From Paenibacillus xylanivorans (GTDB lineage: Bacteria; Bacillota; Bacilli; Paenibacillales; Paenibacillaceae), in assembly GCF_001280595.1 (NCBI RefSeq), contig NZ_LITU01000040.1:60378-102198 (forward strand): 41,821 nucleotides of DNA, read 5' to 3'. The stretch's first letter is position 1. Each line of letters begins with the position of its first letter. The notes below the pieces were generated by a model that worked only from the letters and a program-made list of their open reading frames with translations, did no database searches and had not been told where the DNA came from. The position numbers and the translations under genes were made by a program. Of the stretch, positions 1 to 9,284 are shown piece after piece.

Positions 1-662
1 GCTGTCAAATACATCTCGGGTATAACAAAACGTTTCATCGCATGTTCAGCGTCCGCCGTAAAATAATCCAATGCAAGTTCCTGATATTCGTTCAGGACAT
101 GTTCAAAAATACGAGCAATCACACTACAATCCGCCAAGGCATTGTGCCTGTGAATTCCTTCTGGATCCAGATCGTAATAATGAATCAAGAAGTCCGTAGA
201 AATGACATCGGAAATTTTCGGATGAATATATGTGAACATCGCTTTTGTATCCAAAACCGGATTGGTCAACATTGACAGCCCATACATATCACAGTGGCGT
301 TTCAGAATGGGCAGATCATACTCATAACCCGCCTGCGTTACTAATACCTTATCCCCGATGAATTCCAGAAAAGTGTGATATGCTTCTGCGAACGAGGGGG
401 CCTGGATCATATCTTCATTCGAAATGCCCGTTAACTTCGCGACCGCTTCCGGAATCGGTTTGGAGGCATGCACAAGTGAAGAGAACGATGAATCTAATGA
501 TTCTCCTTTTTTGTAATACATCGCACCAAATTGGGTCTCACTCTCTGCTGTCGGATTAATCCCTGTGCCCTCTAGATCAAATATGCAGTACGTCCTATCA
601 TGCAAGTGAGGGACTTTCAGTTCTTCAACAGTGTATGTATCCGACATAAACGTAATCTTCAT
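1..662 (-). CDS. DEDDh-family 3'-5' exonuclease, C-terminus off the window
   Basis: The readable 220 residues have the exonuclease fold of the DnaQ/RNase T group. Near the N-terminus is FDLEGTG, with acidic residues D29 and E31 of motif I. Late in the protein is HNALADC, the His/Asp pair of motif III. Such enzymes remove 3'-terminal nucleotides with two metal ions; the substrate (DNA or RNA) cannot be told from sequence. The ATG at 660-662 follows an AAAGGGGG ribosome site. The gene begins 21 bases after the stop of the broken methyltransferase and is probably cotranscribed with it. The stop codon lies beyond base 1, so the length is unknown. Family call is firm; biological role is not. Confidence 0.85.
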   Translation of the reverse strand, partial: MKITFMSDTYTVEELKVPHLHDRTYCIFDLEGTGINPTAESETQFGAMYYKKGESLDSSFSSLVHASKPIPEAVAKLTGISNEDMIQAPSFAEAYHTFLEFIGDKVLVTQAGYEYDLPILKRHCDMYGLSMLTNPVLDTKAMFTYIHPKISDVISTDFLIHYYDLDPEGIHRHNALADCSVIARIFEHVLNEYQELALDYFTADAEHAMKRFVIPEMYLT

Positions 663-683
663 ACAGCGCTTGCCCCCTTTCAT

Positions 684-1578
684 CTAGTCCAGCCGATTAA
701 TTCGCGTCATTTGCTGTGTTGGTGTTATCCAGGTTCGACATACAAAGTACTGGGGAAGTTGATCTACGAATGACTCTATGAAAGGAACACTCGGCGCATA
801 GAAGAAGGAACCTCCTGGTTTTAGCGCTCTTAATAGCTCCATATATTTCTGAGCGTATCCTTCTGGTTCGCCGTCTGCCTTGAGATGATGATGTGTAAAA
901 TGGTTGGAGAATGCCAAATGGGATATTATTGTCCCCCACTGTTCTTGTTCAAAAGAAGATTCCATCCATCCCATAAGCTTCTATCTTTTTTTCACGTAAA
1001 AATCGGACCAAATTTGCCTGCGGGCCGCAGCCAAGATCAAGCACCGGTGGATGCAGGTGCTCTACATCCAAGCCGAGCCAGGATACCTGTAGATCCGCCG
1101 AATACTCCTCACAAGGCACCCAGAAGAGATGTGGATCCATTGTATATTTTTTAAACAATTCCTCGCTGTTGGTCTGTATTAGAAATGTTCTTAACTGTTG
1201 ATAGTGCTTTTGGAAAAATTGCTGCACTACCTCTTCCCCTGCCCCCTCGTTCTGCAAAAGAGACCAGATTCGCATAAATTGATCTTTATATAATTCTGCC
1301 AATTGCAACTTGTCTTTGCTCGTAAACTGCATAAACTGGTTCACCTGGATAAAATGGCGGATTTCTTGCTCTGCTAGTTTAATTGTAAAATGATTCAATA
1401 ATCCATCTGTAAAAATAGGTTCTAATGCTTTTGCCACTTGAGCGCGATATTCCAATAGCAAGCACAACGTTCGCGGAGATGGCCCTAAGGCAGACTTGCC
1501 CCGATTATAAAATAAACTTTTATTGTCATTAAAACGGATTTGTTGCTCCAAAACGGACCCTATCAACTTGAGGTTCAG
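684..1578 (-). pseudogene. Class I SAM-dependent methyltransferase, frameshifted
   Basis: Two reading frames carry consecutive parts of one methyltransferase. The upstream part (stop at 949) has about 150 helical residues, then motif I VLDLGCGPQANLV and KKIEAYGMD. It then ends abruptly as GIFF-stop. The downstream part (from about 974 to 684) continues in another frame with EQWGTIISHLAFSNHF and the post-motif LKPGGSFFYAP. At the junction the short repeat GGATGGA occurs where a methyltransferase should have a dozen or so residues after the acidic motif II residue, so a deletion between short repeats is plausible. The start is also odd: AGGAGG (1587-1592) is followed after 8 bases by an in-frame CTG (1576-1578), with no ATG nearby. 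It lies in a minus-strand series with the phosphatase upstream and the exonuclease downstream. Most likely a recent pseudogene; a sequencing error is the alternative. Confidence 0.75.
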
Positions 1579-1621
1579 TATAGTCGCCTCCTATCGTCGT
1601 TAGAACGTGTTACCAAGAGAA

Positions 1622-2209
1622 CTAAACCTGTTCTTCCCACAATCGTGTTACCTGAACCAACCTGCTTTCACGTTCAAACTCCAGTTTGTAGATGTCCGGC
1701 ATCGTTGTATTTACCCAGAAGTCATAACCATAGGACGGATCATAATAATTGAAAATCAACGTCATGATATCCCCATGGGTGCCAATCACTATTTTTTGTC
1801 CCGTATGCCTATCCAGGATACGCTGTATAACAGCAATTGCCCGCGCCCCAGCGACTTCGCCGGATTCTCCACCTGAATAAGCAAATGCAGGATCATCATA
1901 AAGCCTTTGTTTGGCTTCACGAAAATGTTCATGCTTCACTTCAGGACCGGACAGCTCACGCTCACGCAAATCCTCTTCGGTGACCACAATGCCACCTGAC
2001 ACTTCTGCCAACCCCTGAATCGTATCCACGGACCGTCTATACGGACTGGAATAAAACAACTGGATCTGCTCCCGATGGAGCAAACCCGCAACGCTAGCCG
2101 CATCCCTTTTCCCTTGTTCCGTCAGACCTCGCTCGCGTTCCTGCCCTTCGATATATTCAGATTCCGCGTGCCTTACAAAATATAAAGCCGTGTTGGCTTC
2201 ATTTGTCAT
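1622..2209 (-). CDS. Histidine phosphatase family protein (phosphoglycerate mutase-like)
   Basis: A 195-residue protein with the branch-1 histidine phosphatase signature. FVRHAESEY near the N-terminus carries the nucleophilic His14 after Arg13, YSSPYRRSVDT follows around residues 53-63, and GTHGD supplies the second catalytic His. These enzymes hydrolyse phosphomonoesters through a phosphohistidine; the substrate is not predictable here. The start ATG overlaps the stop of the large methyltransferase by 4 bases (ATGA), so the two are probably translationally coupled and may act in one process. Length is normal for the family. Confidence 0.85.
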   Translation of the reverse strand: MTNEANTALYFVRHAESEYIEGQERERGLTEQGKRDAASVAGLLHREQIQLFYSSPYRRSVDTIQGLAEVSGGIVVTEEDLRERELSGPEVKHEHFREAKQRLYDDPAFAYSGGESGEVAGARAIAVIQRILDRHTGQKIVIGTHGDIMTLIFNYYDPSYGYDFWVNTTMPDIYKLEFERESRLVQVTRLWEEQV

Positions 2210-4509
2210 CTGTCCGCCATTCCTTTCTTCTTTTCAATCACGATCAGGCAGGTGCTGTCTGGCAAAGGTGCAGGTTGACCCTGTTCATCCATAAATATAA
2301 TTCGTTCTCCAAGCGCCTCCGTATATCCTTCTTGAAGAAAGTGTCGGAATGTAATAATCTCGGCTTGCTCACCCAGCGCTTCGCGAATACATTGCTCATA
2401 TGCCGATGGGGTAAATATGCCGAATTGTTCCTGAATCTCATGGACATATGCTTCTTCGCCCCATGTATAGGTGTACAGAAATTCCATAGCATCATTGATA
2501 TCCAGCAGCGCCTCGTCCTTAGAGATTCGCTCGAATTCAATGCTGCGTCCCTGGAAATCCTGTGCGTACCGCTCCAGCCATCGCATCCCATCCGGTTCGA
2601 GGAAACGAATTCGACGCTTCTGCGCTTCGGGTTCAGTCATGATACCATCCCTGATCAGAATCCGGCCCCCGGGGGACAACACGTTAAATGAACTTCTTAG
2701 CGCAGCAACGACCGTATCCCTGTTGAATCTGCGTCCGTCACGTTCAATATACGAATACAGTTCATGCAGAATGGATGAAAAAATAACCGTATCCACCGTG
2801 CCTGACTGCACGTATTGATCCAGTTGAAGAGCATCCCCCTTCAATACTTGCCAGTGATGTGCCTCCCGCTGCTTTTTGCGCTCCAACGCCTCAATGACAT
2901 TCGCTGAAATATCAATGCCGATTGGTTCCATCTCAGGTCGTTCCTGTTCAATCAGATCGAGCAAGATTCCACCGCCGGGACCGATATCGAGCACACGTTT
3001 GCCAACCATGTAATCCAGTAGTACTTTCTTGTAATCACCTGAGCTGTTCATGTCGGCCAGATACGTCTCTTCATTATGGAACCGATCATACGCATCCCGA
3101 CGCAATCCAAACAAGTCAAATAACAACAGCACAGCCTTCTCGTATAACGGAGACTTTTCTGCCTCTATACAGAAAGCAATCAGCTTCTCTGCCGCCGGGG
3201 AAAATTCAAATGTCACAAATACCGTATCCCGTAAATCCGGATGCCGTTCAATTCGATGTGTCAGATGAGGGTAAGTGATCGTCTCACCCGCTTCAATCTG
3301 CTCCCACGAATATTGCTCCAAATATTTTTCAATCATTCGTTTCTTGTATATATTCAGTTTCTTGACACCTTTGTAATCGTAATACATCGTGTTCATTAGT
3401 GGTTCGAAGCTGATATGCCTCACCGCATCTAATTGTTGCTCCTGCGAAGTCGAATTCAAGCCCACTCCTTCTTCTTCGGTTACTCTGCCAGTGCTGTTCT
3501 TCATCGAATCATCTACAGATAACACCATAGCTTCACTGCGCAGCGTCAAAAGGAAAATCTTAACCATCTCCTGCAACGAAAAATCGTGCATCGCTGACTC
3601 CACATACCATAAGGTTCGATGAGCCAGAGGAGCAAGTACCTTATCCATCTCAAGCTCGGCTTGAAGTTTGGCATACGCTTCATCCATCGCTTCTCCTTGA
3701 CGTATAGACGAGCTCCGCAAGCGTGACAGCCGCTCCTTCACATTCCAGTCCGTATGATCCGGCTCTGTAATAATCCAGCCTACGATACGCCGCACTTCAG
3801 ACTGAACCTGATTCCACAGTGCTGGATCAACGCCTGCAATGATGCATTCATTTAATGACATCAGAATAACCTGCAATTCATCTGCGGTCAGCCACCCTTG
3901 CGGTATGAACGAATGCAGTGGGGCATTTTCGGCAAATGGGATTTCTCCTCTGATGTATTGACCAATAAGCCCGTGTGTGGCAATAAGGGTTCGAATGATC
4001 TCATGCCGAAGTGTGGTCGAACCATATGCAGTTTGCGCAATTTGTGTACTACCACTTGGATAATCATTTGATAAATCACTCAGGGATTCCAATCGAGATG
4101 AATGTTCCTCCTCACGATTGCCTTGCTTGCCGTGCAAATCCCCAACTCTTCCATACATGTCGTATAGCTGGGCTGAACCCAAATTGTGCACGAACAAGTT
4201 AATCCCCTTCTTCTGCCATTTCCGTCGCTGTTTCTGTGATCCTGCCTTTGCCGTTTCCGACCAGACCAGCACCTCCTCCAGGATTTCTCGCACCCAAAAA
4301 GAAACCTCAAGCTGCTCCAGCACCTGAAGTGTGCGTTCTACGTAATCCAGTACCGGATTCGTACCTTCCAGCTCTGCTATGGAATGAATGCGTTCCAGGT
4401 TAATATTCGGCTGCTCCGCCGCTGCCAGCAGCTGCAGCCACAATGGCTGCTCCCCCTCCGGGAGATAGCCTGACTTGTAAGATTGGATGGCTTTTAATGA
4501 ATTCAGCAT
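2206..4509 (-). CDS. Large class I SAM-dependent methyltransferase (767 aa)
   Basis: The C-terminal third carries a Rossmann methyltransferase: motif I RVLDIGPGGGILL, the acidic ribose-binding PIGIDIS, then SSILHELYSY and the post-motif LSPGGRILIRDG. The first 470 residues have no motif I recognise; they are mostly helical with charged stretches. The ATG at 4507-4509 is chosen because AGGTGA sits 8 bases upstream; a GTG 12 bases earlier overlaps that ribosome site. It follows the APH-like kinase by 43 bases and overlaps the histidine phosphatase start. A role in tailoring the nearby siderophore is possible but unsupported. Methyltransferase call is firm, substrate unknown. Confidence 0.8.
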   Translation of the reverse strand: MLNSLKAIQSYKSGYLPEGEQPLWLQLLAAAEQPNINLERIHSIAELEGTNPVLDYVERTLQVLEQLEVSFWVREILEEVLVWSETAKAGSQKQRRKWQKKGINLFVHNLGSAQLYDMYGRVGDLHGKQGNREEEHSSRLESLSDLSNDYPSGSTQIAQTAYGSTTLRHEIIRTLIATHGLIGQYIRGEIPFAENAPLHSFIPQGWLTADELQVILMSLNECIIAGVDPALWNQVQSEVRRIVGWIITEPDHTDWNVKERLSRLRSSSIRQGEAMDEAYAKLQAELEMDKVLAPLAHRTLWYVESAMHDFSLQEMVKIFLLTLRSEAMVLSVDDSMKNSTGRVTEEEGVGLNSTSQEQQLDAVRHISFEPLMNTMYYDYKGVKKLNIYKKRMIEKYLEQYSWEQIEAGETITYPHLTHRIERHPDLRDTVFVTFEFSPAAEKLIAFCIEAEKSPLYEKAVLLLFDLFGLRRDAYDRFHNEETYLADMNSSGDYKKVLLDYMVGKRVLDIGPGGGILLDLIEQERPEMEPIGIDISANVIEALERKKQREAHHWQVLKGDALQLDQYVQSGTVDTVIFSSILHELYSYIERDGRRFNRDTVVAALRSSFNVLSPGGRILIRDGIMTEPEAQKRRIRFLEPDGMRWLERYAQDFQGRSIEFERISKDEALLDINDAMEFLYTYTWGEEAYVHEIQEQFGIFTPSAYEQCIREALGEQAEIITFRHFLQEGYTEALGERIIFMDEQGQPAPLPDSTCLIVIEKKKGMADR

Positions 4510-4552
4510 GGATTTCTTCACCTCGTTATCCTTGTTAGTTAAACTATATATA

Positions 4553-5365
4553 TCATTTCAGCAGACGAATACGATCCTGTACAAGCTTGATTAACTGATC
4601 CGCTTCCACTGCAGGTAACCTCTCGTCTAGACGTGCAGCGGCAACAGGTAGAATCCAGGCATCCAACTCCTGGCGGGATATCCCGGAAATCTGTATATAC
4701 TGCTGGATGTAATGATTCAGCATTACATTGCGAGCCAATTCAAATCCCCTGTGAACAGCCGGGTCCGCATCCTCCGGCAACGTGCCGCTCATTAATATTA
4801 CCCAACTACGTGCCACATCACCCGCCGGATCACCCGACATGCCTGTCATCCAATCTATAACCCAATGTTGATCTCTTGTTTCATTCAGCATGACATTATC
4901 GGGATGAAAGTCGCCGTGACAGATTTGCTTTCGCTCTGGAAGGGTCGACAAATAAGTAATTACCAGTGCTTTATCCTCTTCAGACAGCAGAGAGGTGTTT
5001 CGAATGGCTCCAGTAAGAATCTGCTTTTGTGTAGGGAGTGCTCCTTCATCATCCTGTTGGGCGTGAAGGCTATGATGACAGACTGCCATTTGACGCGATA
5101 GTTCTTCGATCAACACGGGCTCCTGAATCATGAGGGATAACATCGTGCTGCCTTCAATCCGTTCAAATATAATCCCTTTGCGCGTTGCATCATCCATATA
5201 CAACCTTGCTTGTGGAACAGGTAAGCCCTTTTGGAATACTGCCTCGGTAATTCGAAACTCATTCTGGACAGCTTCGGTTGGAAAATCCGCATGATATAAT
5301 TTCATAATCTGATTGGATGGGTACGCATAGATCTCAGCCGTTCTTCCTTGCCCAATTCGTCTCAT
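4553..5365 (-). CDS. APH-family small-molecule kinase
   Basis: A 270-residue aminoglycoside-phosphotransferase-fold kinase. ICHGDFHPDNVML contains the Brenner motif with catalytic Asp and metal-binding Asn. WVIDWMTGMSGDPAGDVA supplies the second metal-binding Asp. The N-terminal lobe begins RRIGQGRTAEIYAY with the lysine in QIMKLYH. Family members phosphorylate hydroxyls of antibiotics, choline, homoserine or sugars using ATP. The start follows AGGGAGAG. It lies 76 bases downstream of the Btr-like regulator and just ahead of the large methyltransferase, all on one strand. Substrate unknown; one speculative possibility is discussed in the findings. Confidence 0.8.
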   Translation of the reverse strand: MRRIGQGRTAEIYAYPSNQIMKLYHADFPTEAVQNEFRITEAVFQKGLPVPQARLYMDDATRKGIIFERIEGSTMLSLMIQEPVLIEELSRQMAVCHHSLHAQQDDEGALPTQKQILTGAIRNTSLLSEEDKALVITYLSTLPERKQICHGDFHPDNVMLNETRDQHWVIDWMTGMSGDPAGDVARSWVILMSGTLPEDADPAVHRGFELARNVMLNHYIQQYIQISGISRQELDAWILPVAAARLDERLPAVEADQLIKLVQDRIRLLK

Positions 5366-5441
5366 TCTTCACTCTCCCTGATATGAGTAGATTGCCTATT
5401 GCAGTACGATCCCTGTTGAAACGCCACCAGTTCAGCACTGT

Positions 5442-7067
5442 TTATCCCTGTTGATGTTCACCCACGGCTGCCATTAATTCATTCATGATTCGTTGTCTAC
5501 CGAGCGGGGTCCAACTCATTACAAACCAATTGGGAATGCGCTTAACTTTTCCATCCTTCACCGCCAGAATCTGGGGCCATGCTGCCGTTCTGGTCAACTC
5601 GTCATACATTTTATCACTACCAGCGAGAATATGATGATGATGAATCAACAGATGTTCCGTCTCCAATACAGGCATAGCCTCCGGCTGCAGCTCCATTCGC
5701 CACAGTTCTGCTGGAGCCTGATTGCCCGGGCGTAGACCAAGCTCGCCGTATATCAATTCATTGAGCGGATGATTCACCTTCCCCTGAATGCCAATCGTCC
5801 GATGGCTGACTTGCATGATAGTAATCCGTTTCTGGCCCAGCATCCGGCGCAGCGTCTGTCCCGTTGTCTCAATCTGCACATCCAGACGTGTCAGCATCTC
5901 CGAAGCCTCGCGTTCCCGGTTCACCAACTCGGCAATTTTCTCAAAGTTTCCTTTCCAGTCCCACACAGAGAAATCCAAAAATACAGGGGCAGCGGTTTGT
6001 TTGAACTGCTCTCTGAACGCGGTATGATAATGGTCGGCGATAATCATATCCGGATTGGACTGCTCCAACTTCATCAGTTGGCTGTGTAATTGTTCTGCAT
6101 ACTGCTCAGTGCTCTGACCTGGATACTGGAATAAATCCACCACACAAACCGGTTCGATTCCAACTGATTTCAGATGGTCGTCGAATCCAAGCGAGGATGC
6201 TACAGCCACCTTTAACTTGCCTCGCTTCATATATAATGTAGGTGATACACCCACCATGCGCTGAAACATGCGGCTAAAGTAAAATTCACTTCGAAAACCG
6301 ACCGCAGCTGCCACTTCCTTCACTCGACTGTTCTTCATATTCAGCATCTGCTTCGCCCGGGTCATGCGTACATTGCTCAGGTACTCGACTGGCGGCAAAC
6401 CGGTTTCACTTCGGAACAAACGTGAAAAAGCAACCGGCGGCATGCCACCTGCTGCTTCAGCCAGCTGTTCAATGCTTACTTTGTCCGTATAGTGCTGCTC
6501 CATATAAAGGATGCTCCGTTCAACCCGTTCATCCATTACGGTACTCTGCTGTTCCGGTTCATTCTTCATAATATCCTGGATCAACTGCTCCAACTGGATT
6601 CTCAACTTCAATGAGTCCCGTTTTCGTTCCTGCCGACTATGATGATACAACTGTACGATCTGTTGGAGAATCTGTTGCGGATGATGCACGGAAATATGCC
6701 CTGGCGAGAGTGCACCGGATAGGGACAGGGAAGGCAATGCTTCATATTTCCCTCTAATTTTGGTAAGCCTGAGCGGTTCAAACCATATCCCATAATATTC
6801 GAACGTACTGCCTTGCTCCGGGAATTCCACAATCATGCCGGGTACAAGCAGATATAACTGGAGAGGACGAACCTTCTGTAGCGCACCATCCAGTACAACA
6901 ACACCTTCGCCCTCTGTAATAAAGCATAATATGTATACAGGAACCCGAACATGTTTGGCTTGTCGGGTCATGGGAAACTTTCGTTTACGTACTGAAGATA
7001 AAAGATAGATTAGATTGGCTTCGTTCACATATGATGGCATGAAAAGATGCACCAGCCTTTCTTGCAT
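5442..7067 (-). CDS. AraC regulator fused to a siderophore-binding-protein domain (Btr-like)
   Basis: A 541-residue fusion. Residues about 1-170 form a cupin-like AraC sensory arm. About 180-285 hold the two helix-turn-helix units (VSIEQLAEAAGG... and VKEVAAAVGFRSEFYFSRMF). The rest, from KLKVAVASSLGF, is a FecB/BtuF-type substrate-binding domain without a signal peptide, so it should act in the cytoplasm. This matches Bacillus subtilis Btr, which activates siderophore uptake genes when the ferric siderophore binds. It starts 18 bases after the second permease gene, behind AAAAGG, and so is likely the last gene of the importer operon. Inferred role: sensing returned ferri-siderophore and activating uptake or biosynthesis. 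Architecture is clear; ligand and targets are inferred. Confidence 0.88.
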   Translation of the reverse strand: MQERLVHLFMPSYVNEANLIYLLSSVRKRKFPMTRQAKHVRVPVYILCFITEGEGVVVLDGALQKVRPLQLYLLVPGMIVEFPEQGSTFEYYGIWFEPLRLTKIRGKYEALPSLSLSGALSPGHISVHHPQQILQQIVQLYHHSRQERKRDSLKLRIQLEQLIQDIMKNEPEQQSTVMDERVERSILYMEQHYTDKVSIEQLAEAAGGMPPVAFSRLFRSETGLPPVEYLSNVRMTRAKQMLNMKNSRVKEVAAAVGFRSEFYFSRMFQRMVGVSPTLYMKRGKLKVAVASSLGFDDHLKSVGIEPVCVVDLFQYPGQSTEQYAEQLHSQLMKLEQSNPDMIIADHYHTAFREQFKQTAAPVFLDFSVWDWKGNFEKIAELVNREREASEMLTRLDVQIETTGQTLRRMLGQKRITIMQVSHRTIGIQGKVNHPLNELIYGELGLRPGNQAPAELWRMELQPEAMPVLETEHLLIHHHHILAGSDKMYDELTRTAAWPQILAVKDGKVKRIPNWFVMSWTPLGRQRIMNELMAAVGEHQQG

Positions 7068-7085
7068 TCTGAATCCTTTTCTTCA

Positions 7086-8093
7086 TTATATCCCTCTGCG
7101 TCGTAACAGCAAATACATCATATACGGAGCCCCGATCATCGCCGTAATTAATCCGGCCGGAATCTCATACGGAGCAAACCATGTCCGTCCGGCGAGATCT
7201 GCAAGCATAACGATCAGTCCTCCAAGTAACGCCGCAATCGGCAAGCGAACCAGACTCCGACTGCCTGCCAGATGTTTTGCCATGTGAGGAGCCATTAAGC
7301 CAACAAATCCAATCGTTCCTGCCATCGACACCGCAGACCCAGCGAGTCCTACGCTCATCAGAAGGAACAACACCCGCATGGTCTCCACGCGCAGACCCAA
7401 CCCAGCGGCTGACTGGACATCCAGCAGAAACATATCCAGCCTTCTGGACATCCATATTAATAGAAGAAACAGAATTAGCACCCACGGCAATAAAGGCCAA
7501 AAGTGTTCCCACGTTCGTCCGTACAGACTGCCTGCCATCCACACGGATGCCTGGGAGACCCGAAATATTTTGCCCACCGTCAGCAAATACGTGATTAATG
7601 CACCTGCCATTGCAGATATGCCCACACCAACCAGCAGCATGCGAACCGTGGAACTCGCCTCTCCTTTTCTCCATGACAATCCATAGATAACCGTAGCCGC
7701 GAGAAAGGCTCCAATGAATGCAATCCAGGGCATATGCCGCATCGGAAAAGTAGGAACCAGCACCATGACGGCAACCACTGCCGCAGCCGCACCCGAATTC
7801 AACCCAATCACGCCAGGTGATGCCAGAGGGTTTCTCGTAATGACCTGCAAGATTGTACCCGCCAGTGCCAGACCGCACCCAACCAGGAACCCGGTCAGTA
7901 CCCGGGGTAACCTTAACTGGTGAATGGTGAAGTAATATTCCTGCTCTCCCCTGCCCATCAGGCTACGCAATACTTCTCCTGGAGCAATGGAACGATCCCC
8001 CAACATCACATTAAGCACAAGCGCTCCCGCATTCAAAAACAGGAGGATCAGAATAACGGTGATTGCACGTCTCTTTATAATAGAAGAAATCAT
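7086..8093 (-). CDS. FecCD-family siderophore ABC transporter permease
   Basis: A 335-residue polytopic membrane protein of the BtuC/FecCD family. About ten hydrophobic segments are visible. Typical family stretches are LRLPRVLTGFLVGCGLALAG near the N-terminus, RNPLASPGVIGLNSGA, and GTIGFVGLMAPHMAKHLAG, the cytoplasmic coupling region that contacts the ATPase. It overlaps the upstream permease gene by 4 bases (ATGA) with an AAAGGAGAG ribosome site. With its partner it should form the heterodimeric channel of an Fe-siderophore importer. No ATPase gene lies beside it. It resembles SirC/SirB and FhuB/FhuG-type permeases; which one cannot be fixed by eye. Confidence 0.92.
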   Translation of the reverse strand: MISSIIKRRAITVILILLFLNAGALVLNVMLGDRSIAPGEVLRSLMGRGEQEYYFTIHQLRLPRVLTGFLVGCGLALAGTILQVITRNPLASPGVIGLNSGAAAAVVAVMVLVPTFPMRHMPWIAFIGAFLAATVIYGLSWRKGEASSTVRMLLVGVGISAMAGALITYLLTVGKIFRVSQASVWMAGSLYGRTWEHFWPLLPWVLILFLLLIWMSRRLDMFLLDVQSAAGLGLRVETMRVLFLLMSVGLAGSAVSMAGTIGFVGLMAPHMAKHLAGSRSLVRLPIAALLGGLIVMLADLAGRTWFAPYEIPAGLITAMIGAPYMMYLLLRRRGI

Positions 8094-9091
8094 ATCGATC
8101 TCTCCTTTCTTTGGGCCAAATAAATGAGGAATGGTGCACCGAAGAAGGCTGTGACCACTCCAACAGGAATTTCCTGCTCAGGCAATACAAATCTCGCCCC
8201 AATATCAGCTGTCAGAAGCAACAGTGCCCCCAGAACAGCAGAGTACGGAATCAACCAGCGATAATCGCTGCCCGTTATGGACCTTGCAATATGCGGAACG
8301 GCCAACCCGATAAATCCGATTGGTCCGGCAAGCGCCACGGCACTGCCAGCCAGCAGAACAATGGCGATAATACAGATGATCCTAATCATCTTCATTCGCT
8401 GTCCTAATCCTTGAGCCACTTCATCTCCTAAGCCAAAAATGTTCAATTGACTGCTTAATGCAAACCCACAGATGATGCCAATAATCAGATAAGGCAGGAT
8501 TTGAATAAACAGTTCCAGATCTCTGCCTGTCAATGAACCCGCCAACCAGAAGCGCATCGTATCCAGGGATTGCTCATTCAGGATGAGGATGCCTTGTGTT
8601 AATGAAGCAAATAGCAAATTTAATGTAGCTCCGGCCAGGACAAGCTTGACTGAAGATAAGGGTTGTCTGCCCGTGGAACTAAGAAGGAACACCAGCACAC
8701 CTGCTACTGCCGCGCCCAACAGAGCAGACCATGCAAATAATTGCAGGGAAGTTGTTCCCAACCAAAAGGAAGCAAGCACCGCGATAAGTGCAGCGCCATA
8801 ATTAATGCCGAACAGTTCAGGGCCCGCCAGGGCATTCCGGCTAATTGCCTGCATCAGGCAACCGGCCACAGCCAGCGAACTGCCAACCACTGCGGCAATA
8901 ACTGCTCTTGGCAGCCTGACGGTTTGAATGATCAGGTGTTCACGCGATCCGTCAAAGGCATAGAACGTATCAACAACAGAACGAAATGGAATCTGTACGA
9001 TGCCATACATGATGCTGAATAGAAACGCGAGAAGTGTCAACACGATGATGGTTGCTAAACCAGTGATTTTAAACCTGATGTTTGTGTTCAT
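8090..9091 (-). CDS. FecCD-family siderophore ABC transporter permease
   Basis: A 333-residue partner permease of the same family. Recognisable stretches are VRLPRAVIAAVVGSSLAVAG, SRNALAGPELFGINYGA and GPIGFIGLAVPHIARSI. The ATG at 9089-9091 is preferred over an upstream in-frame codon because GGAGGCG lies 7 bases before it. It is separated from the substrate-binding protein gene by 288 bases that contain a terminator hairpin, and it overlaps the next permease. It therefore heads a permease-permease-regulator unit that is fed by readthrough or has its own promoter; a TATATAAT stretch lies about 100 bases upstream. Function: membrane passage of ferric siderophore. Confidence 0.92.
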   Translation of the reverse strand: MNTNIRFKITGLATIIVLTLLAFLFSIMYGIVQIPFRSVVDTFYAFDGSREHLIIQTVRLPRAVIAAVVGSSLAVAGCLMQAISRNALAGPELFGINYGAALIAVLASFWLGTTSLQLFAWSALLGAAVAGVLVFLLSSTGRQPLSSVKLVLAGATLNLLFASLTQGILILNEQSLDTMRFWLAGSLTGRDLELFIQILPYLIIGIICGFALSSQLNIFGLGDEVAQGLGQRMKMIRIICIIAIVLLAGSAVALAGPIGFIGLAVPHIARSITGSDYRWLIPYSAVLGALLLLTADIGARFVLPEQEIPVGVVTAFFGAPFLIYLAQRKERSI

Positions 9092-9240
9092 TTTTACGCC
9101 TCCGACCTGCATGCTGCTTGATTTATGTACTTCAATATGTTGTATAAATCATTTAAGAAAACGGACTGTAAAAATTTTTCCTTCTATTATATAGGATCAA
9201 ATATAGAGCACGAATATAACGTGGCACGAGCCATATGCAG

Positions 9241-9284
9241 AAAAATCAGAAAAATTGGATCGTCACATTCGACGACCCAATTTT
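9241..9284 (-). terminator. Terminator between siderophore-binding protein and permease genes
   Basis: Arms at 9251-9264 and 9271-9284 pair over 14 positions with one mismatch around a 6-base loop. Read on the minus strand, the hairpin is followed by a run rich in T (TTTTTCTGATTTTT). This fits an intrinsic terminator or attenuator placed inside an otherwise co-directional importer gene set. Confidence 0.75.

Noticed and set aside
7165..7878. 237-codon frame in another phase within a FecCD permease gene
   Set aside because: The translation is rich in Gly, Arg and Trp and lacks the membrane segments expected there; the overlapping permease frame is clearly the real gene.
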